64,000 nt of DNA from Cognatiluteimonas weifangensis (GTDB lineage: Bacteria; Pseudomonadota; Gammaproteobacteria; Xanthomonadales; Xanthomonadaceae): NCBI RefSeq assembly GCF_003416885.1, contig NZ_QVPD01000002.1, forward strand, positions 303,851-367,850, read 5' to 3'. The notes beneath the pieces are model-generated. The model ran no database searches. It was not told the origin of the DNA and was given only the letters and a program-made list of their open reading frames with translations. Every line of letters begins with the position of its first letter. Position 1 is the first letter of the stretch. This document shows, piece by piece, positions 35,149 through 43,955 of the stretch. A program made the translations under genes and the position numbers.

Positions 35149-35438
35149 GCCCGCGGCAGGGCGGGCTTGGCGAGCACGCGATAGTCGCCGTCCACCACGC
35201 GCGCCGGACGCGCGACCGGTTTGCCGCGCTGCTTCCACAGCCGGTACAGCAGGCCCGCGGCCAGCATCGCGATGCCGACGAACACGCTGAAGAACACCAG
35301 CACCAGCAGCACCCCGAGGCCGAGCAGTCCCAGCGCCAGGCGCAGCAGCGGGTGCCGCGGCTTGCGCGGTGCGAAGCCGGTGCGGAAGCCGGCGCGGTCG
35401 GGGCGGAAGCGGTCGAAGCGGAAGCCGAATGCGGACAT
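35145..35438 (-). CDS. Small membrane protein of unknown function
   Basis: 97 aa. A basic N-terminus (FRFDRFRPDRAGFRTG) is followed by one or two hydrophobic stretches (LALGLLGLGVLLVLVFFSVF, then GIAMLAAGLLYRLW) and a basic tail. Coupled to the FAH-family gene by ATGA overlap. It is divergent from the Rieske gene, 60 bp away. I do not recognise a family. Confidence 0.65.
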   Translation of the reverse strand: MSAFGFRFDRFRPDRAGFRTGFAPRKPRHPLLRLALGLLGLGVLLVLVFFSVFVGIAMLAAGLLYRLWKQRGKPVARPARVVDGDYRVLAKPALPRA

Positions 35439-35498
35439 CGTGTTGGGCGGTCGTGAGACAATCGGCGCGGGGCCGGGACCGGCAGTATCGGGCGAGGC

Positions 35499-35885
35499 GT
35501 GGTCGGGTTTGTGAGAACTTCGTTAAACCAGAATGCCGATGCCGATGCCGATGCCGCGCCGCTGGCGCTGCTGGAGCTGATCGAGGATGGCGGCTTTGCC
35601 GCGGCCGAGGCGGTGCTCGACGGCGACCCCGAGTCGCTGATCCTGCATCGCGAGGGCGCCAGCGTGCGTGCGTGGGTCAATGTCTGCCCGCATGCCGGCC
35701 GGCGCCTGGACTGGGCGCCGGGCAAGTTCATCAAGTCCCGCGACGGGCTGCTGGTGTGCGCGGTGCACGGGGCCAGTTTCGAACCGCAGGGCGGGCAGTG
35801 CGTGGCCGGGCCCTGCCGCGGCGACTGCCTGCGCGCGGTCGCGGTCGCGGTGCGCGACGGCGGCGTGTACCTGGCGCAGGAGTGA
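35499..35885 (+). CDS. Rieske [2Fe-2S] ferredoxin-like protein
   Basis: 128 aa. Cluster ligands are present: CPHAGRR (Cys, His) and CAVHGASFEP (Cys, His), ~18 residues apart in the usual C-x-H ... C-x2-H arrangement. No membrane segment, so a soluble electron-transfer or small redox protein. The start is a GTG at 35499 or 35511; the region just after it has a (GCCGAT)4 hexamer run coding alternating Ala-Asp, and no in-frame ATG. It converges on the SLC13 permease gene. Confidence 0.82.
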   Translation: MVGFVRTSLNQNADADADAAPLALLELIEDGGFAAAEAVLDGDPESLILHREGASVRAWVNVCPHAGRRLDWAPGKFIKSRDGLLVCAVHGASFEPQGGQCVAGPCRGDCLRAVAVAVRDGGVYLAQE

Positions 35886-35903
35886 ACGTCGCGCCGGCGC
35901 GGC

Positions 35904-37742
35904 TCAGAACATCAGATTGACCGCGACCACCACGATCGCGGTGTAGATCAGAGTCAGCGGCCCGCCGGCGCGCCACATCTCGCGCGCGCTGTACCCGGCC
36001 GGCCCGGTGATCATCGACACCGACGGGTTGGACGCGGTGATGAAGTTGTTGGACGCCGACAGCGCCACGATCAGCGCGAACCCGGTCGGGTCGCCGCCCA
36101 CCGCCAGCGCCAGGTTGATCGCCAGCGGCACCATCACGATGGTCGCGCCGACGTGGCTGATGACCATCGAGAACGAGGTGGTGAGCAGCCCCAGCGCCAG
36201 CGCGATCAGCCACACCGGCAGGCCGCGCGGCAGCTGCTCGATGCTGTGCCCGGCGATCCAGGCCGCGGCGCCGCTGGAATCCATCGCCCAGCCCAGCGGG
36301 ATCAGGCAGGCCATCAGGAACACCGTCTTCCAGCTGATCGCGGCGTAGGCCTCGTCCATCTTCAGCACGCCGGTGACCAGCATGCCGGCGACCCCGGTCA
36401 TCAGCGCGATCGTGGTCGGGATCCGCGAGGACAGCGCCAGCAGCATGCTGATGCCGAAGATCACCATCGCGATCTTGAACTTGTGCGGGCGCTGCTCGCC
36501 CTTGGGATAGTCGGTGACCACCACGAAGTCGCGGCTCTTCGCCGCGTCCGCCAGGTCGGTCCAGATGCTGTGCAGCACCAGCATGTCGCCGGCGCGCAGG
36601 GTCATGTTGCGGATGTTGTCGTTGTGCACCTCCTTGTCGCGGTTGATCGCCAGCAGGCTGATGCCCTGCTGCTTGCGCAGGCGCAGGTCGGCGGCGCTCT
36701 TGCCGATGAAGCGCGAGGTCGGCGGCACCACCGCCTCGGAGATGCCGGCGCGACTGGGATTGAACAGGTCGCCGAACTCGCGCAGGCGCGAGGACAGGCG
36801 CAGGAAGTTGTTCTGCGCGAAGTCGGCGACCTGCTGCCGCGCGCCCATCGCCCCGAGCACGCTGCCGACCCAGATGCGGCTGTCGCCGGGCGGCGCCAGC
36901 CGCGATTCGTTGCCGGTCTTGAGCGCCAGCAGCAGCGGCGCGCCGTGCAGGGTCTCGGCCTCGCCCAGGGTCATCCCCACCAGCGGGCTGTCGGCGCTGA
37001 CGGTGAGCTCGAACACCTCGCCCTGGATGCCGTAGGTGTTGGCGAAATAGCTCTGCGTGCGCGCCGGGGTCACGCCCTTGTCGCCGTCGGTCGGCAGCAG
37101 CTTGCCGCCGAAGAAATGGAAGTACAGCAGGCACGCGGCCAGCAGCGCCAGGCCGATCGGCAGCGGCGCGAACATCTTCAGCGGTTCCAGCGTGGCCACG
37201 CCGGAGGGCAGGTTGGCGTTGGCCGAGACCAGCAGGTCGTTGAGCAGGATCAGCGGCGAGTTGCCGACCATGGTCAGGCTGCCGCCCATGATGATCGCGG
37301 CGGCCATCGGCATCAGCAGCCGCGACAGGCTCAGGCCGGTGCGCGCGGTCAGGCGCGAGGCGATCGGCAGGTACAGCGCGGTCACCGAGGTGTTCTGCAT
37401 GATCGCCGAGTTGAAGCCGGCGACCGCCGAGGTGAACAGCAACAATCGCTGCTCCACGCCGCGCGCGCGCCGCAGCAGCCAGCCGGCCAGGCGGTTGAGT
37501 GCGCCGGTGCGGTCCAGGCCGGCGCCCAGCACCATGGTGGCGATGACGTTGATCACCGCGTCGGAGGAAAAGCCGCTGAAGATGTCCTCCGGCGCCACCA
37601 GCCCGGTGAGCCCGAGCAGCACCAGCACCACCAGCGCGACCACGTCGGCGCGGATGCGCTCGAACACGAACATCAGCATCGTGAAGCCCACCAGCCCGAG
37701 CACGAGCTTCATGTCGGTGGTGAGCGTCAGCGCGGTGTCCAT
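35904..37742 (-). CDS. SLC13-family permease with two TrkA-C domains
   Basis: 612 aa. N-terminal membrane half (~10-200) with INVIATMVLGAGLDRTG and NSAIMQNTSVTALYLPIASR; two cytoplasmic RCK_C/TrkA_C-type regulatory domains in ~210-385 (FELTVSADSPLVGMTLGEAE, DLRLRKQQGISLLAINRD); C-terminal membrane half with ITASNPSVSMITGPAGYSAR. This layout is found in putative sodium/sulfate or dicarboxylate transporters; the substrate is unresolved. Single gene; the gap to trmB holds an inverted repeat. Confidence 0.88.
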   Translation of the reverse strand: MDTALTLTTDMKLVLGLVGFTMLMFVFERIRADVVALVVLVLLGLTGLVAPEDIFSGFSSDAVINVIATMVLGAGLDRTGALNRLAGWLLRRARGVEQRLLLFTSAVAGFNSAIMQNTSVTALYLPIASRLTARTGLSLSRLLMPMAAAIIMGGSLTMVGNSPLILLNDLLVSANANLPSGVATLEPLKMFAPLPIGLALLAACLLYFHFFGGKLLPTDGDKGVTPARTQSYFANTYGIQGEVFELTVSADSPLVGMTLGEAETLHGAPLLLALKTGNESRLAPPGDSRIWVGSVLGAMGARQQVADFAQNNFLRLSSRLREFGDLFNPSRAGISEAVVPPTSRFIGKSAADLRLRKQQGISLLAINRDKEVHNDNIRNMTLRAGDMLVLHSIWTDLADAAKSRDFVVVTDYPKGEQRPHKFKIAMVIFGISMLLALSSRIPTTIALMTGVAGMLVTGVLKMDEAYAAISWKTVFLMACLIPLGWAMDSSGAAAWIAGHSIEQLPRGLPVWLIALALGLLTTSFSMVISHVGATIVMVPLAINLALAVGGDPTGFALIVALSASNNFITASNPSVSMITGPAGYSAREMWRAGGPLTLIYTAIVVVAVNLMF

Positions 37743-37885
37743 CAGGGACCGGGGTTCGGGATTCGGACTGCGGAATCGGGCGAACGGCGCGGGGAGGCGG
37801 CGCCGGCGTCAGGGGCGTGGGCGGGATGCTCGGGAGGTGCGGCGGCTCTGTCCAATCTCGAATCCCTGATCCCTAATTCCGGGTC
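37742..37885. repeat. Imperfect inverted repeat between the SLC13 permease and trmB
   Basis: The left part (CAGGGACCGGGGTTCGGGAT) is mirrored by the right part (TCTCGAATCCCTGATCCCTA), separated by ~75 bp. Short G-rich GGGATTCGG-type units of this kind are common intergenic repeats in xanthomonads. It extends into the trmB stop region and may act as a transcript end. Confidence 0.5.
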
Positions 37886-38613
37886 TTGTCGTAGAGCAGG
37901 TCCCAGACGCCGTGGCCGAGCTTGCGGCCGCGGGCTTCGAAGTGGGTCTGCGGACGCCACGGCGGCCGCGGTACATGGCCGCGCGGGCCGGCGCGGTTGC
38001 GTAGGCCCGGCGTGGCGTCGAGCACGTCCCACATCTGTTCGGCATAGTCGTGCCAATCGGTGGCGAGGTGCAAGCGTCCGCCCGGGGCCAGTTTGCGTAC
38101 CAGCAATGCGGCGAACGCCGGGTTGACCAGGCGCCGCTTGTGGTGGCGCTGCTTGTGCCAGGGGTCGGGGAAATAGATCCGGATCTCGTGCAGGGCGCCG
38201 TCTGCGATCTCGTGTTGCAGCACCTCGACCGCGTCGTGGTGGTAGAGGCGGACGTTGCCGATGGCGTCGGCGGCCAGCGCGTTGAGCAGGCGGCCGACGC
38301 CCGGCGCGTGCACCTCGATGCCGATCAGGTCGCGGTCCGGGTCCTGCTGCGCGGCGAAGCGCAGCGCCTCGCCGTTGCCGAAGCCGATCTCCAGCACCCG
38401 CGGGGCGCGGCGGCCGAAGGCCGCGTCGAAGTCGCGCGGGGTGCCGGTGTAGTCCAGCCCGTAACGCGGCCACAGCTGCTCGAAGGCGCGCTGCTGGGCC
38501 GGGGTGAAGCGGCCCTGCCGCAGCACGAAGCTGCGCACTTCGCGCCGCCCTTCGGTGACGGTGAAGGGCTTGGGCGGAACCTTGGCGCCGTCACTGCCGA
38601 ACGGGTCGGTCAT
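37873..38613 (-). CDS. trmB: tRNA (guanine-N7-)-methyltransferase TrmB
   Basis: 246 aa, SAM-dependent enzyme forming m7G46 in tRNA. SAM site [20 protein letters not shown], the [11 protein letters not shown] strand end, and the signature [20 protein letters not shown] basic C-terminus follows. The ATG at 38613 overlaps the thiG stop by 4 bp; the thiG-trmB pairing is a familiar arrangement in gammaproteobacteria. Confidence 0.96.
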   Translation of the reverse strand: MTDPFGSDGAKVPPKPFTVTEGRREVRSFVLRQGRFTPAQQRAFEQLWPRYGLDYTGTPRDFDAAFGRRAPRVLEIGFGNGEALRFAAQQDPDRDLIGIEVHAPGVGRLLNALAADAIGNVRLYHHDAVEVLQHEIADGALHEIRIYFPDPWHKQRHHKRRLVNPAFAALLVRKLAPGGRLHLATDWHDYAEQMWDVLDATPGLRNRAGPRGHVPRPPWRPQTHFEARGRKLGHGVWDLLYDKTRN

Positions 38614-39416
38614 CCGCAGGCGATCAGGCCGTCGACCGGCGAGGATGCGCTGGCGTAGCGCCTGCGCGGGATGCGCCCGGCGAGGAACGCATCGCGCCCG
38701 GCCTGGACCGCGAGCCGCATCGCCCGCGCCATCCGCACCGGGTCGCGGGCGCCGGCGATGGCGGTGTTCATCAGCACCCCGTCGCAGCCCAGCTCCATCG
38801 CGATCGCGGCGTCCGAGGCGGTGCCGACGCCGGCATCGACGATGATCGGCACGGTCGCGTTCTCGACGATCTCCAGCAGGTTGTAGCGGTTCTGGATGCC
38901 CAGGCCCGAGCCGATCGGCGCGGCCAGCGGCATCACCGCAACGCAGCCGATCTCCTGCAGGCGCCTGGCCAGGATCGGGTCGTCGGAGGTGTAGACCATG
39001 ACCTGGAAGCCGTCGGCCACCAGGGTTTCGGCCGCGGCCAGGGTCTGCACCACGTCGGGAAACAGGGTTTTCTGGTCGCCCAGCACCTCGAGCTTGACCA
39101 GGGCATGGCCGTCGAGCAGCTCGCGTGCCAGCCGGCAGGTACGCACCGCGTCCTCGGCGGTGTAGCAGCCGGCGGTGTTGGGCAGCAGGGTGTAGCGGTC
39201 CGGCGGCAGCACCTCGAGCAGGTTGGGCTCGCCCGGGTTCTGGCCGATGTTGGTGCGGCGGATCGCCACGGTGACGATCTGCGTGCCGGCCGCCTCGGTC
39301 GCGCGCCGGGTTTCCTCGAGGTCCTTGAACTTGCCGGTCCCGGTCAGCAGGCGCGAATGGTAGGACTTGCCGGCGATGACGAGGGCGTCGCCGGAGGCTG
39401 CGGAGTCGTGGTTCAT
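38610..39416 (-). CDS. thiG: Thiazole synthase ThiG
   Basis: 268 aa TIM-barrel enzyme making the thiamine thiazole phosphate from DXP, dehydroglycine and ThiS-thiocarboxylate. Shown by [20 protein letters not shown], the Schiff-base Lys in [32 protein letters not shown] and [20 protein letters not shown]. It is coupled to trmB. Its partner thiS lies 434 bp upstream on the same strand, an unusually wide separation. Confidence 0.97.
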   Translation of the reverse strand: MNHDSAASGDALVIAGKSYHSRLLTGTGKFKDLEETRRATEAAGTQIVTVAIRRTNIGQNPGEPNLLEVLPPDRYTLLPNTAGCYTAEDAVRTCRLARELLDGHALVKLEVLGDQKTLFPDVVQTLAAAETLVADGFQVMVYTSDDPILARRLQEIGCVAVMPLAAPIGSGLGIQNRYNLLEIVENATVPIIVDAGVGTASDAAIAMELGCDGVLMNTAIAGARDPVRMARAMRLAVQAGRDAFLAGRIPRRRYASASSPVDGLIACG

Positions 39417-39850
39417 GCCCGAATGTTACCGCGCCGCCGGTCGGGCATGCGGGCCGACGGTCGGGCGCTCGCCACGCGGTGGCGCGAGATGGCCGCGGAC
39501 CGGCCCCGAATGCGTAGTGCGCAATGAGTGGACGATCCGTCCGGGGGACCTCCCCTGACTCCCGCCAGGTCGCCGGCTCGCGCGCGATGCGCCATCGCGC
39601 GGTACGCCAAACGCACACCCGGCGCGAGCCGGCGTCGCAAAGCCCATGGGTCCCGGCGACTACCCCATCGCCGCGGGACAGCCGGGTTCCCATACCGCCG
39701 GTGGCCATCGCGCGATTACGCGGGCGGCCGGTCTTGCGGCGGACGGATGCGGGTTGGTGTGCGCCACCGGCCGCGGGTCCGCCCGCCCGTGCCATGGTCG
39801 GCGCGTCCGCGCGACGGCCCCGGGCTCCGGGCCGACCGCGCCCGGCGCCC
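39417..39850. other. 434-bp non-coding stretch between thiS and thiG
   Basis: No convincing gene on either strand. It contains a perfect 8-bp hairpin GCGCGATG-CGC-CATCGCGC (39582-39600) and a larger imperfect palindrome (~39645-39694) with arms ATGGGTCCCGGC and GCCGGGTTCCCAT. Short open frames here have no Shine-Dalgarno and biased composition. thiS and thiG are adjacent in most relatives, so this looks like inserted or repeat-derived DNA. Confidence 0.6.
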
Positions 39851-40051
39851 TCAGCCGCCGCCCAGCGCCTGCACGATCTCCACCCGGTCGCCCTCGTGCA
39901 GCACGTGGCCGGCGTGCGCGCTGCGCGGCACGATCGCGCCATTGACCTCCACCGCCACCCGGCGTTCGCCGAGGCCGGCCTCGGCCAGCAGCTGCGCCAC
40001 GCTGCAGCCGGCGGGCAGGGCTCGAGGGGTTCCGTTCAACAGGATGTCCAT
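39851..40051 (-). CDS. thiS: Sulfur carrier protein ThiS
   Basis: 66 aa beta-grasp carrier ending in the required Gly-Gly ([10 protein letters not shown]). Begins [15 protein letters not shown], with [17 protein letters not shown] in the middle. ThiF adenylates the C-terminal Gly and ThiG uses the thiocarboxylate. Divergent from the esterase gene. Confidence 0.95.
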   Translation of the reverse strand: MDILLNGTPRALPAGCSVAQLLAEAGLGERRVAVEVNGAIVPRSAHAGHVLHEGDRVEIVQALGGG

Positions 40052-40199
40052 GCCGGCATTGTCCGGTTTTCGCGCCGCGACTGCAGCCCGGTGGCGGCAC
40101 CCTCCGGAGTCGTACTTGAGCGCCGGGGCGTCCTCGTGAAACGATCAGAACCCTCCGGTGGCGTATCGCCGGCCCTTGCCATCGTCCAGGAGTCCACGC

Positions 40200-42065
40200 A
40201 TGACCGTGTCCCGCAGGCCCCTTCGTACCGTTCTTGCCGCCGCGCTCGCGCTGGCGGCGGCGCCCGCCCTCGCGCAGGACGCGTTCAGCCAGACCGTGTT
40301 TTTCGGCGACAGCCTGACTGACAGCGGCTTCTACCAGACCTTCCTGGTCGAGAACGTCGATCCGTCCGCGGCTGTCGTGGCGCGCTTCACCACCAACCCC
40401 GGGCTGGTGTGGGCGCAGTTCCTGGCGGACTACTACGGGACCGACGCCTCGGCGGCCCTGCAGCTGACCTCCACCGGCGTCGCTGCGACCGGGGGCGACA
40501 ACTTCGCCGCCGGCGGCGCGACGATTGCGCCCGGCCCCGGGTTCCCGCCGCAGATTCCCACCCAGTTCGCGCCGTCGCTGACCACCCAGGTCGGCATCTA
40601 CCTCGCCGCCAACGGCGGCCAGGCCAATCCCGATGCGCTGTATACGGTCTGGGGCGGCGCCAATGACCTGTTCTTCCATCTGAACAGCGCCACCACCCAG
40701 GCCCAGTTCCTGGGCGCCGCGGCGGCCGAGGTCGGGCTGGTCGCCACCCTGACCTCCGCAGGCGCGCAATACATCATGGTGCCGAACATGCCCGATGTCG
40801 GGGCCACGCCCTTCGGCCTGTCGTTGGGGGCCACGGGGTCGGCGGGGGTGACCGCGCTGGTGTCCGCCTACAACCAGACCCTGTTCGGCGGCCTGCAGAG
40901 CGCCGGGTTGCGGGTCATTCCGCTGGACACCTTCCACTTCATGCAGGAAATCGTCGCCAACCCCGGTCTCTACGGTTTCACCAATGTCACCACGCCAGCC
41001 TGTGGGCTGGCTCCGGCCCTGGGGTGCAGTCCGGCCAACTTCGCCACCCCGGATGCCGACCGCACCTATGCCTTCGCCGATGGCGTACACCCGAGCACGG
41101 CCGCGCACGAGATGCTGGCGCAGCTGGCGGTCTCCGTGATCGAGGCGCCGCGGCAGATGGCGGTGCTGCCGCACGCCGAGGCCGTGGTCGGCCGCGCGCG
41201 CGCCGAGCGCGTCGCCGCGCAGCTGGCACAGAAGCCGGAGGCCGACGGCATGCGCTGGTGGGCGGACGTGCGCGGCGATTCGCAGCGCTACGGCGAGGAC
41301 GTCAGCAACTACGACGGCGGCGGCGCCAGCCTCATGGCCGGCGTCGACTGGACCCGCGGCAACCTGGTCTATGGCGCCTTCGCCGGTTACGGCCGCCAGG
41401 GCATGGACTGGGGCCAGCGCCGCGGCAGCTTCGACCAGACCGACGCCAGCCTCGGCGGTTTTGCCGGCTGGTACGGGGCGCGCGCCTGGGTCAACGGCCA
41501 GGTCAGCTATTCGTGGCTCGGCTTCGACAGCGACCGCGACGTGCAGCTCGGCGCCGCCACCCGCACCCACAGCGGCTCGGCCGACGGCAGCAACCTCAGC
41601 GTCGGCGTCAGCGGCGGCTGGACCTTCGGCGACGGCGCCTTCCGCCACGGCCCGGTGGCCTCGCTGCTGTCGCAGCAGATCGACATCGACGGCTTCGCCG
41701 AAAGCGATCCGACGCTGTCGACCTCGCTGGCCTACCCGGAGCAGAATGTCGATTCGCTGATCGGCAGCCTCGGCTGGCAGTTCAGCTACACCCCCAGCGA
41801 CCGCATCCACCCGTACGCGCGGGTGACCTTCGACCACGAGTTCGAGGATCCGGCGGCGCAGGCCTTCGCCGTCGCCCAGTCGATCCCGGGTTCGCTGCCG
41901 TACGCGGTGCCGGGCCAGGACTTCGATCGCGACTACGGCACCTTGCTGCTGGGCGCGCGCACGCGGCTGCTGGGGCTGGACGCCAACGTCGGCGCCAGCG
42001 CCACCTTCGCCCAGGAAGGCGGCAACGACGCCGGGGTGTTCGTCACCGTCGGCAACCGCTTCTGA
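40200..42065 (+). CDS. GDSL-type autotransporter esterase (EstA-like)
   Basis: 621 aa. Signal peptide LRTVLAAALALAAAPALAQ, then the GDSL passenger: block I VFFGDSLTDSG (catalytic Ser), GGNNFA-like TGGDNFAAGG, block III WGGANDLF, block V AFADGVHPSTAAH (catalytic Asp/His). From ~340 to the end is an autotransporter beta-barrel (ADVRGDSQRYGED, YGAFAGYGRQGMDWG) ending in the outer-membrane Phe (VGNRF). Related EstA proteins remain on the cell surface and act on short-chain esters; in Pseudomonas EstA influences rhamnolipids and motility. AGGAG precedes the ATG at 40200; an upstream frame extension is not used. Confidence 0.92.
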   Translation: MTVSRRPLRTVLAAALALAAAPALAQDAFSQTVFFGDSLTDSGFYQTFLVENVDPSAAVVARFTTNPGLVWAQFLADYYGTDASAALQLTSTGVAATGGDNFAAGGATIAPGPGFPPQIPTQFAPSLTTQVGIYLAANGGQANPDALYTVWGGANDLFFHLNSATTQAQFLGAAAAEVGLVATLTSAGAQYIMVPNMPDVGATPFGLSLGATGSAGVTALVSAYNQTLFGGLQSAGLRVIPLDTFHFMQEIVANPGLYGFTNVTTPACGLAPALGCSPANFATPDADRTYAFADGVHPSTAAHEMLAQLAVSVIEAPRQMAVLPHAEAVVGRARAERVAAQLAQKPEADGMRWWADVRGDSQRYGEDVSNYDGGGASLMAGVDWTRGNLVYGAFAGYGRQGMDWGQRRGSFDQTDASLGGFAGWYGARAWVNGQVSYSWLGFDSDRDVQLGAATRTHSGSADGSNLSVGVSGGWTFGDGAFRHGPVASLLSQQIDIDGFAESDPTLSTSLAYPEQNVDSLIGSLGWQFSYTPSDRIHPYARVTFDHEFEDPAAQAFAVAQSIPGSLPYAVPGQDFDRDYGTLLLGARTRLLGLDANVGASATFAQEGGNDAGVFVTVGNRF

Positions 42066-42076
42066 CCGGCGCGGCA

Positions 42077-42098
42077 CGCGCGGCGCCCGCGCCGCGCG
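42077..42098 (+). terminator. GC-rich hairpin after the esterase gene
   Basis: Perfect 10-bp arms CGCGCGGCGC / GCGCCGCGCG separated by CC, 12 bp after the esterase stop. Only TT follows, so termination is plausible but not certain. Confidence 0.45.
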
Positions 42099-42136
42099 TT
42101 GCCACCGCCGGTGGGCGGGCATAGACTTCGCGGTCC

Positions 42137-42210
42137 GCGGGTGTAGCTCAATGGCAGAGCTGTAGCTTCCCAAGCTACTGACGAGGGTTCGATTCCCTTC
42201 ACCCGCTCCA
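42137..42210 (+). tRNA. glyU: tRNA-Gly (anticodon CCC)
   Basis: 74 nt with encoded CCA. Acceptor GCGGGTG/CACCCGC, D arm GCTC-AATGGCA-GAGC, anticodon stem GTAGC/GCTAC with loop TTCCCAA (anticodon CCC), T arm GAGGG-TTCGATT-CCCTT with TTCGATT loop. All arms pair normally; it closely resembles the gammaproteobacterial glyU tRNA. It reads GGG codons. Confidence 0.96.
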
Positions 42211-42219
42211 GCTTGCGAC

Positions 42220-42255
42220 GGCGGTGCCATCCCGGTGGCATCGCCGCTTTTCTTT
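42220..42255 (+). terminator. Rho-independent terminator of tRNA-Gly
   Basis: 10-bp stem GGCGGTGCCA/TGGCATCGCC (one G-T pair), 6-nt loop, followed by GCTTTTCTTT. It starts 10 bp after the tRNA CCA end and is the clearest intrinsic terminator in the window. Confidence 0.85.
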
Positions 42256-42289
42256 GGCCCGGTTTCCTGCACGCACGAAGGGCATTCCG

Positions 42290-42727
42290 ATGATCGTGCT
42301 CGGCTGGCGGGAGTGGCTGGCGTTGCCGGACCTGGGCCTCGCGCGGGTGCGGGCCAAGGTCGACAGCGGCGCACGCACGTCGGCGCTGCATGTCGACGAG
42401 CAATGGCGGTTCGTCGAGCGCGGGGCGCCGTGGGTCGGCTTCCGGCTCACGCCCGGGCGCGCGCACGCAGGCGTGGTCGAAGCCGCCGCGCCGGTGCTGG
42501 ACGAGCGCGAGGTCGTCGATTCCGGCGGCCGCCGCAGCCGGCGCGTGTTCCTGCGTACCCGGCTGTGCTTGGCCGGGCGCGAGCGCGAGATCGAAATCAA
42601 CCTGACCGATCGCCGCGGCATGCTGTTCCCGATGCTGCTTGGCCGCAGCGCGCTGGACAGTGCGTTCATGGTCGATCCGGCACGCTCCTTCCTCCACGGG
42701 CGCCCGCCCGCGAATCCACGCCCATGA
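42290..42727 (+). CDS. RimK-associated zinc protease-family protein
   Basis: 145 aa. The aspartic-protease-like motif [15 protein letters not shown], then [20 protein letters not shown] and [18 protein letters not shown] are typical of the ATP-dependent zinc protease family (PF05618) that accompanies rimK. The ATG at 42290 follows a frame extension from the tRNA region that is ignored. It overlaps rimK by 4 bp. In other bacteria the partner protease (RimP/RimB) acts with RimK in S6 modification. Confidence 0.88.
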   Translation: MIVLGWREWLALPDLGLARVRAKVDSGARTSALHVDEQWRFVERGAPWVGFRLTPGRAHAGVVEAAAPVLDEREVVDSGGRRSRRVFLRTRLCLAGREREIEINLTDRRGMLFPMLLGRSALDSAFMVDPARSFLHGRPPANPRP

Positions 42728-43620
42728 AGCTCGCCATCCTCTCGCGCAACAGCAAGCTGTATTCGACCCGGCGCCTGGTGGAGGCTGCGCGCGAGCGCGG
42801 CCACAGCGTGCGCGTGCTGGACCCGCTGCGCTGCTACCTGCGGATCAGCGCCGAGGGCTTCGGCATGCACTACAAGGGCCGGCCGATCGCCGGCTACAAC
42901 GCGGTGATCCCGCGCATCGGCGCCTCGATCACCCGCTACGGCACCGCGGTGTTGCGCCAGTTCGAACTGATGGGCAGCTTCACCCCCAACCCGTCCGATG
43001 CCATCGCCCGCGCCCGCGACAAGTTGCGCTGCCACCAGTTGCTGGCGGCGCAGGGCATCGGCCTGCCGGTCACGGTGTTCGGCGACAACCCCGACGACAC
43101 CGTCGACCTGCTGTCGATGCTCGGCCCGCCGCCGCACGTGATCAAGCTCAACGAGGGCACCCAGGGCGCGGGGGTGATGCTGACCGAGAAGCCGTCGGCC
43201 TCGCGCAGCGTGATCGAGGCCCTGCGCGGCCTCTACGCCAACTTCCTGGTGCAGGAATTCATCGCCGAGGCGCGCGGCGCCGACCTGCGCTGCTTCGTGG
43301 TCGGCGGGGAAGTGGTGGCGACGATGCGGCGGCAGGCGCCCAAGGGCGATTTCCGCTCCAACCTGCACCGCGGCGGCAGCGCCCGGGCGGTGCGCGCCTC
43401 GGCCGCCGAGCAGGCTGCGGCGGTGCGGGCAGCGGCGGTGCTGGGGCTGGGAGTGGCCGGCGTCGACCTGATCCGCTCCCGGCGCGGGCCGCTGGTGCTG
43501 GAAGTCAACGCCTCGCCGGGGCTGGAAGGGATCGAGGAGGCCACCGGCCTGGACCTGGCCGGGCGGGTGATCGACCACGTCGCAGCCGCGCACCAGCCGT
43601 TGCGTCGCAATGCCGCTTGA
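42724..43620 (+). CDS. rimK: ATP-grasp ribosomal S6 glutamate ligase RimK
   Basis: 298 aa. ATP-grasp ligase adding glutamates to the S6 C-terminus. Start [85 protein letters not shown]-type [19 protein letters not shown] and the metal-binding [14 protein letters not shown]. It is co-transcribed with the zinc protease gene. Confidence 0.96.
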   Translation: MKLAILSRNSKLYSTRRLVEAARERGHSVRVLDPLRCYLRISAEGFGMHYKGRPIAGYNAVIPRIGASITRYGTAVLRQFELMGSFTPNPSDAIARARDKLRCHQLLAAQGIGLPVTVFGDNPDDTVDLLSMLGPPPHVIKLNEGTQGAGVMLTEKPSASRSVIEALRGLYANFLVQEFIAEARGADLRCFVVGGEVVATMRRQAPKGDFRSNLHRGGSARAVRASAAEQAAAVRAAAVLGLGVAGVDLIRSRRGPLVLEVNASPGLEGIEEATGLDLAGRVIDHVAAAHQPLRRNAA

Positions 43621-43653
43621 GACACCAATGTTTAACACAAAAATAACATCGGC

Positions 43654-43670
43654 TTTAACGACCGTTTAAT
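43654..43670 (+). promoter_or_regulatory. PhoP/OmpR-box-like direct repeat
   Basis: TTTAAC at 43654 and TTTAAT at 43665 are direct repeats with an 11-bp period, the layout of PhoP-type boxes; another TTTAAC lies at 43631. The block is an AT-rich island in a very GC-rich window, 286 bp upstream of the regulator's ATG. It may be an autoregulatory operator of the two-component pair. Confidence 0.5.
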
Positions 43671-43789
43671 CGCCCGGCGCGTAGCCTGAGCCGGACCGAA
43701 GTTCTGCTTTTCTCCAGATCGACACTCCTCGTCAGGTGCCGCTCCTCGGGCGTCGCAGATCACGGTAATCGGGACAAATGCTCCGCTTT

Positions 43790-43826
43790 GGCCCAGGCGC
43801 GGATTCCGTGTCTGGGCCTTTGTTTG
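43790..43826 (+). terminator. Attenuator-like hairpin in the leader of the OmpR-type regulator
   Basis: Stem GGCCCAG/CTGGGCC with a 15-nt loop followed by TTTGTTTG, 130 bp before the regulator ATG. As rimK ends 170 bp upstream, it either ends rimK transcription or conditionally stops the regulator's own leader transcript. Nothing else is recognised in the 335-bp gap 43621-43955. Confidence 0.5.
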
Positions 43827-43955
43827 CGCGCCGGCATGCGGGGTTCACCTGCCTGTGTGCAAGAATCCGGACGCAGCGCCCGGCGCGCTGCGGCCCGCCC
43901 AGGGGAACTGCCCGGCCACCGACGAGCTCCAACGTCCTCCAGCACAGGATCCCAG

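Noticed and set aside
35532..35556. Hexanucleotide run (ATGCCG)4 in the Rieske gene as a phase-variation tract
   Set aside because: Six-base units cannot shift the frame and the run is only four units long; it codes Ala-Asp repeats.
40052..40199. TPP riboswitch upstream of thiS
   Set aside because: No CTGAGA or other conserved thi-box segments in the divergent region.
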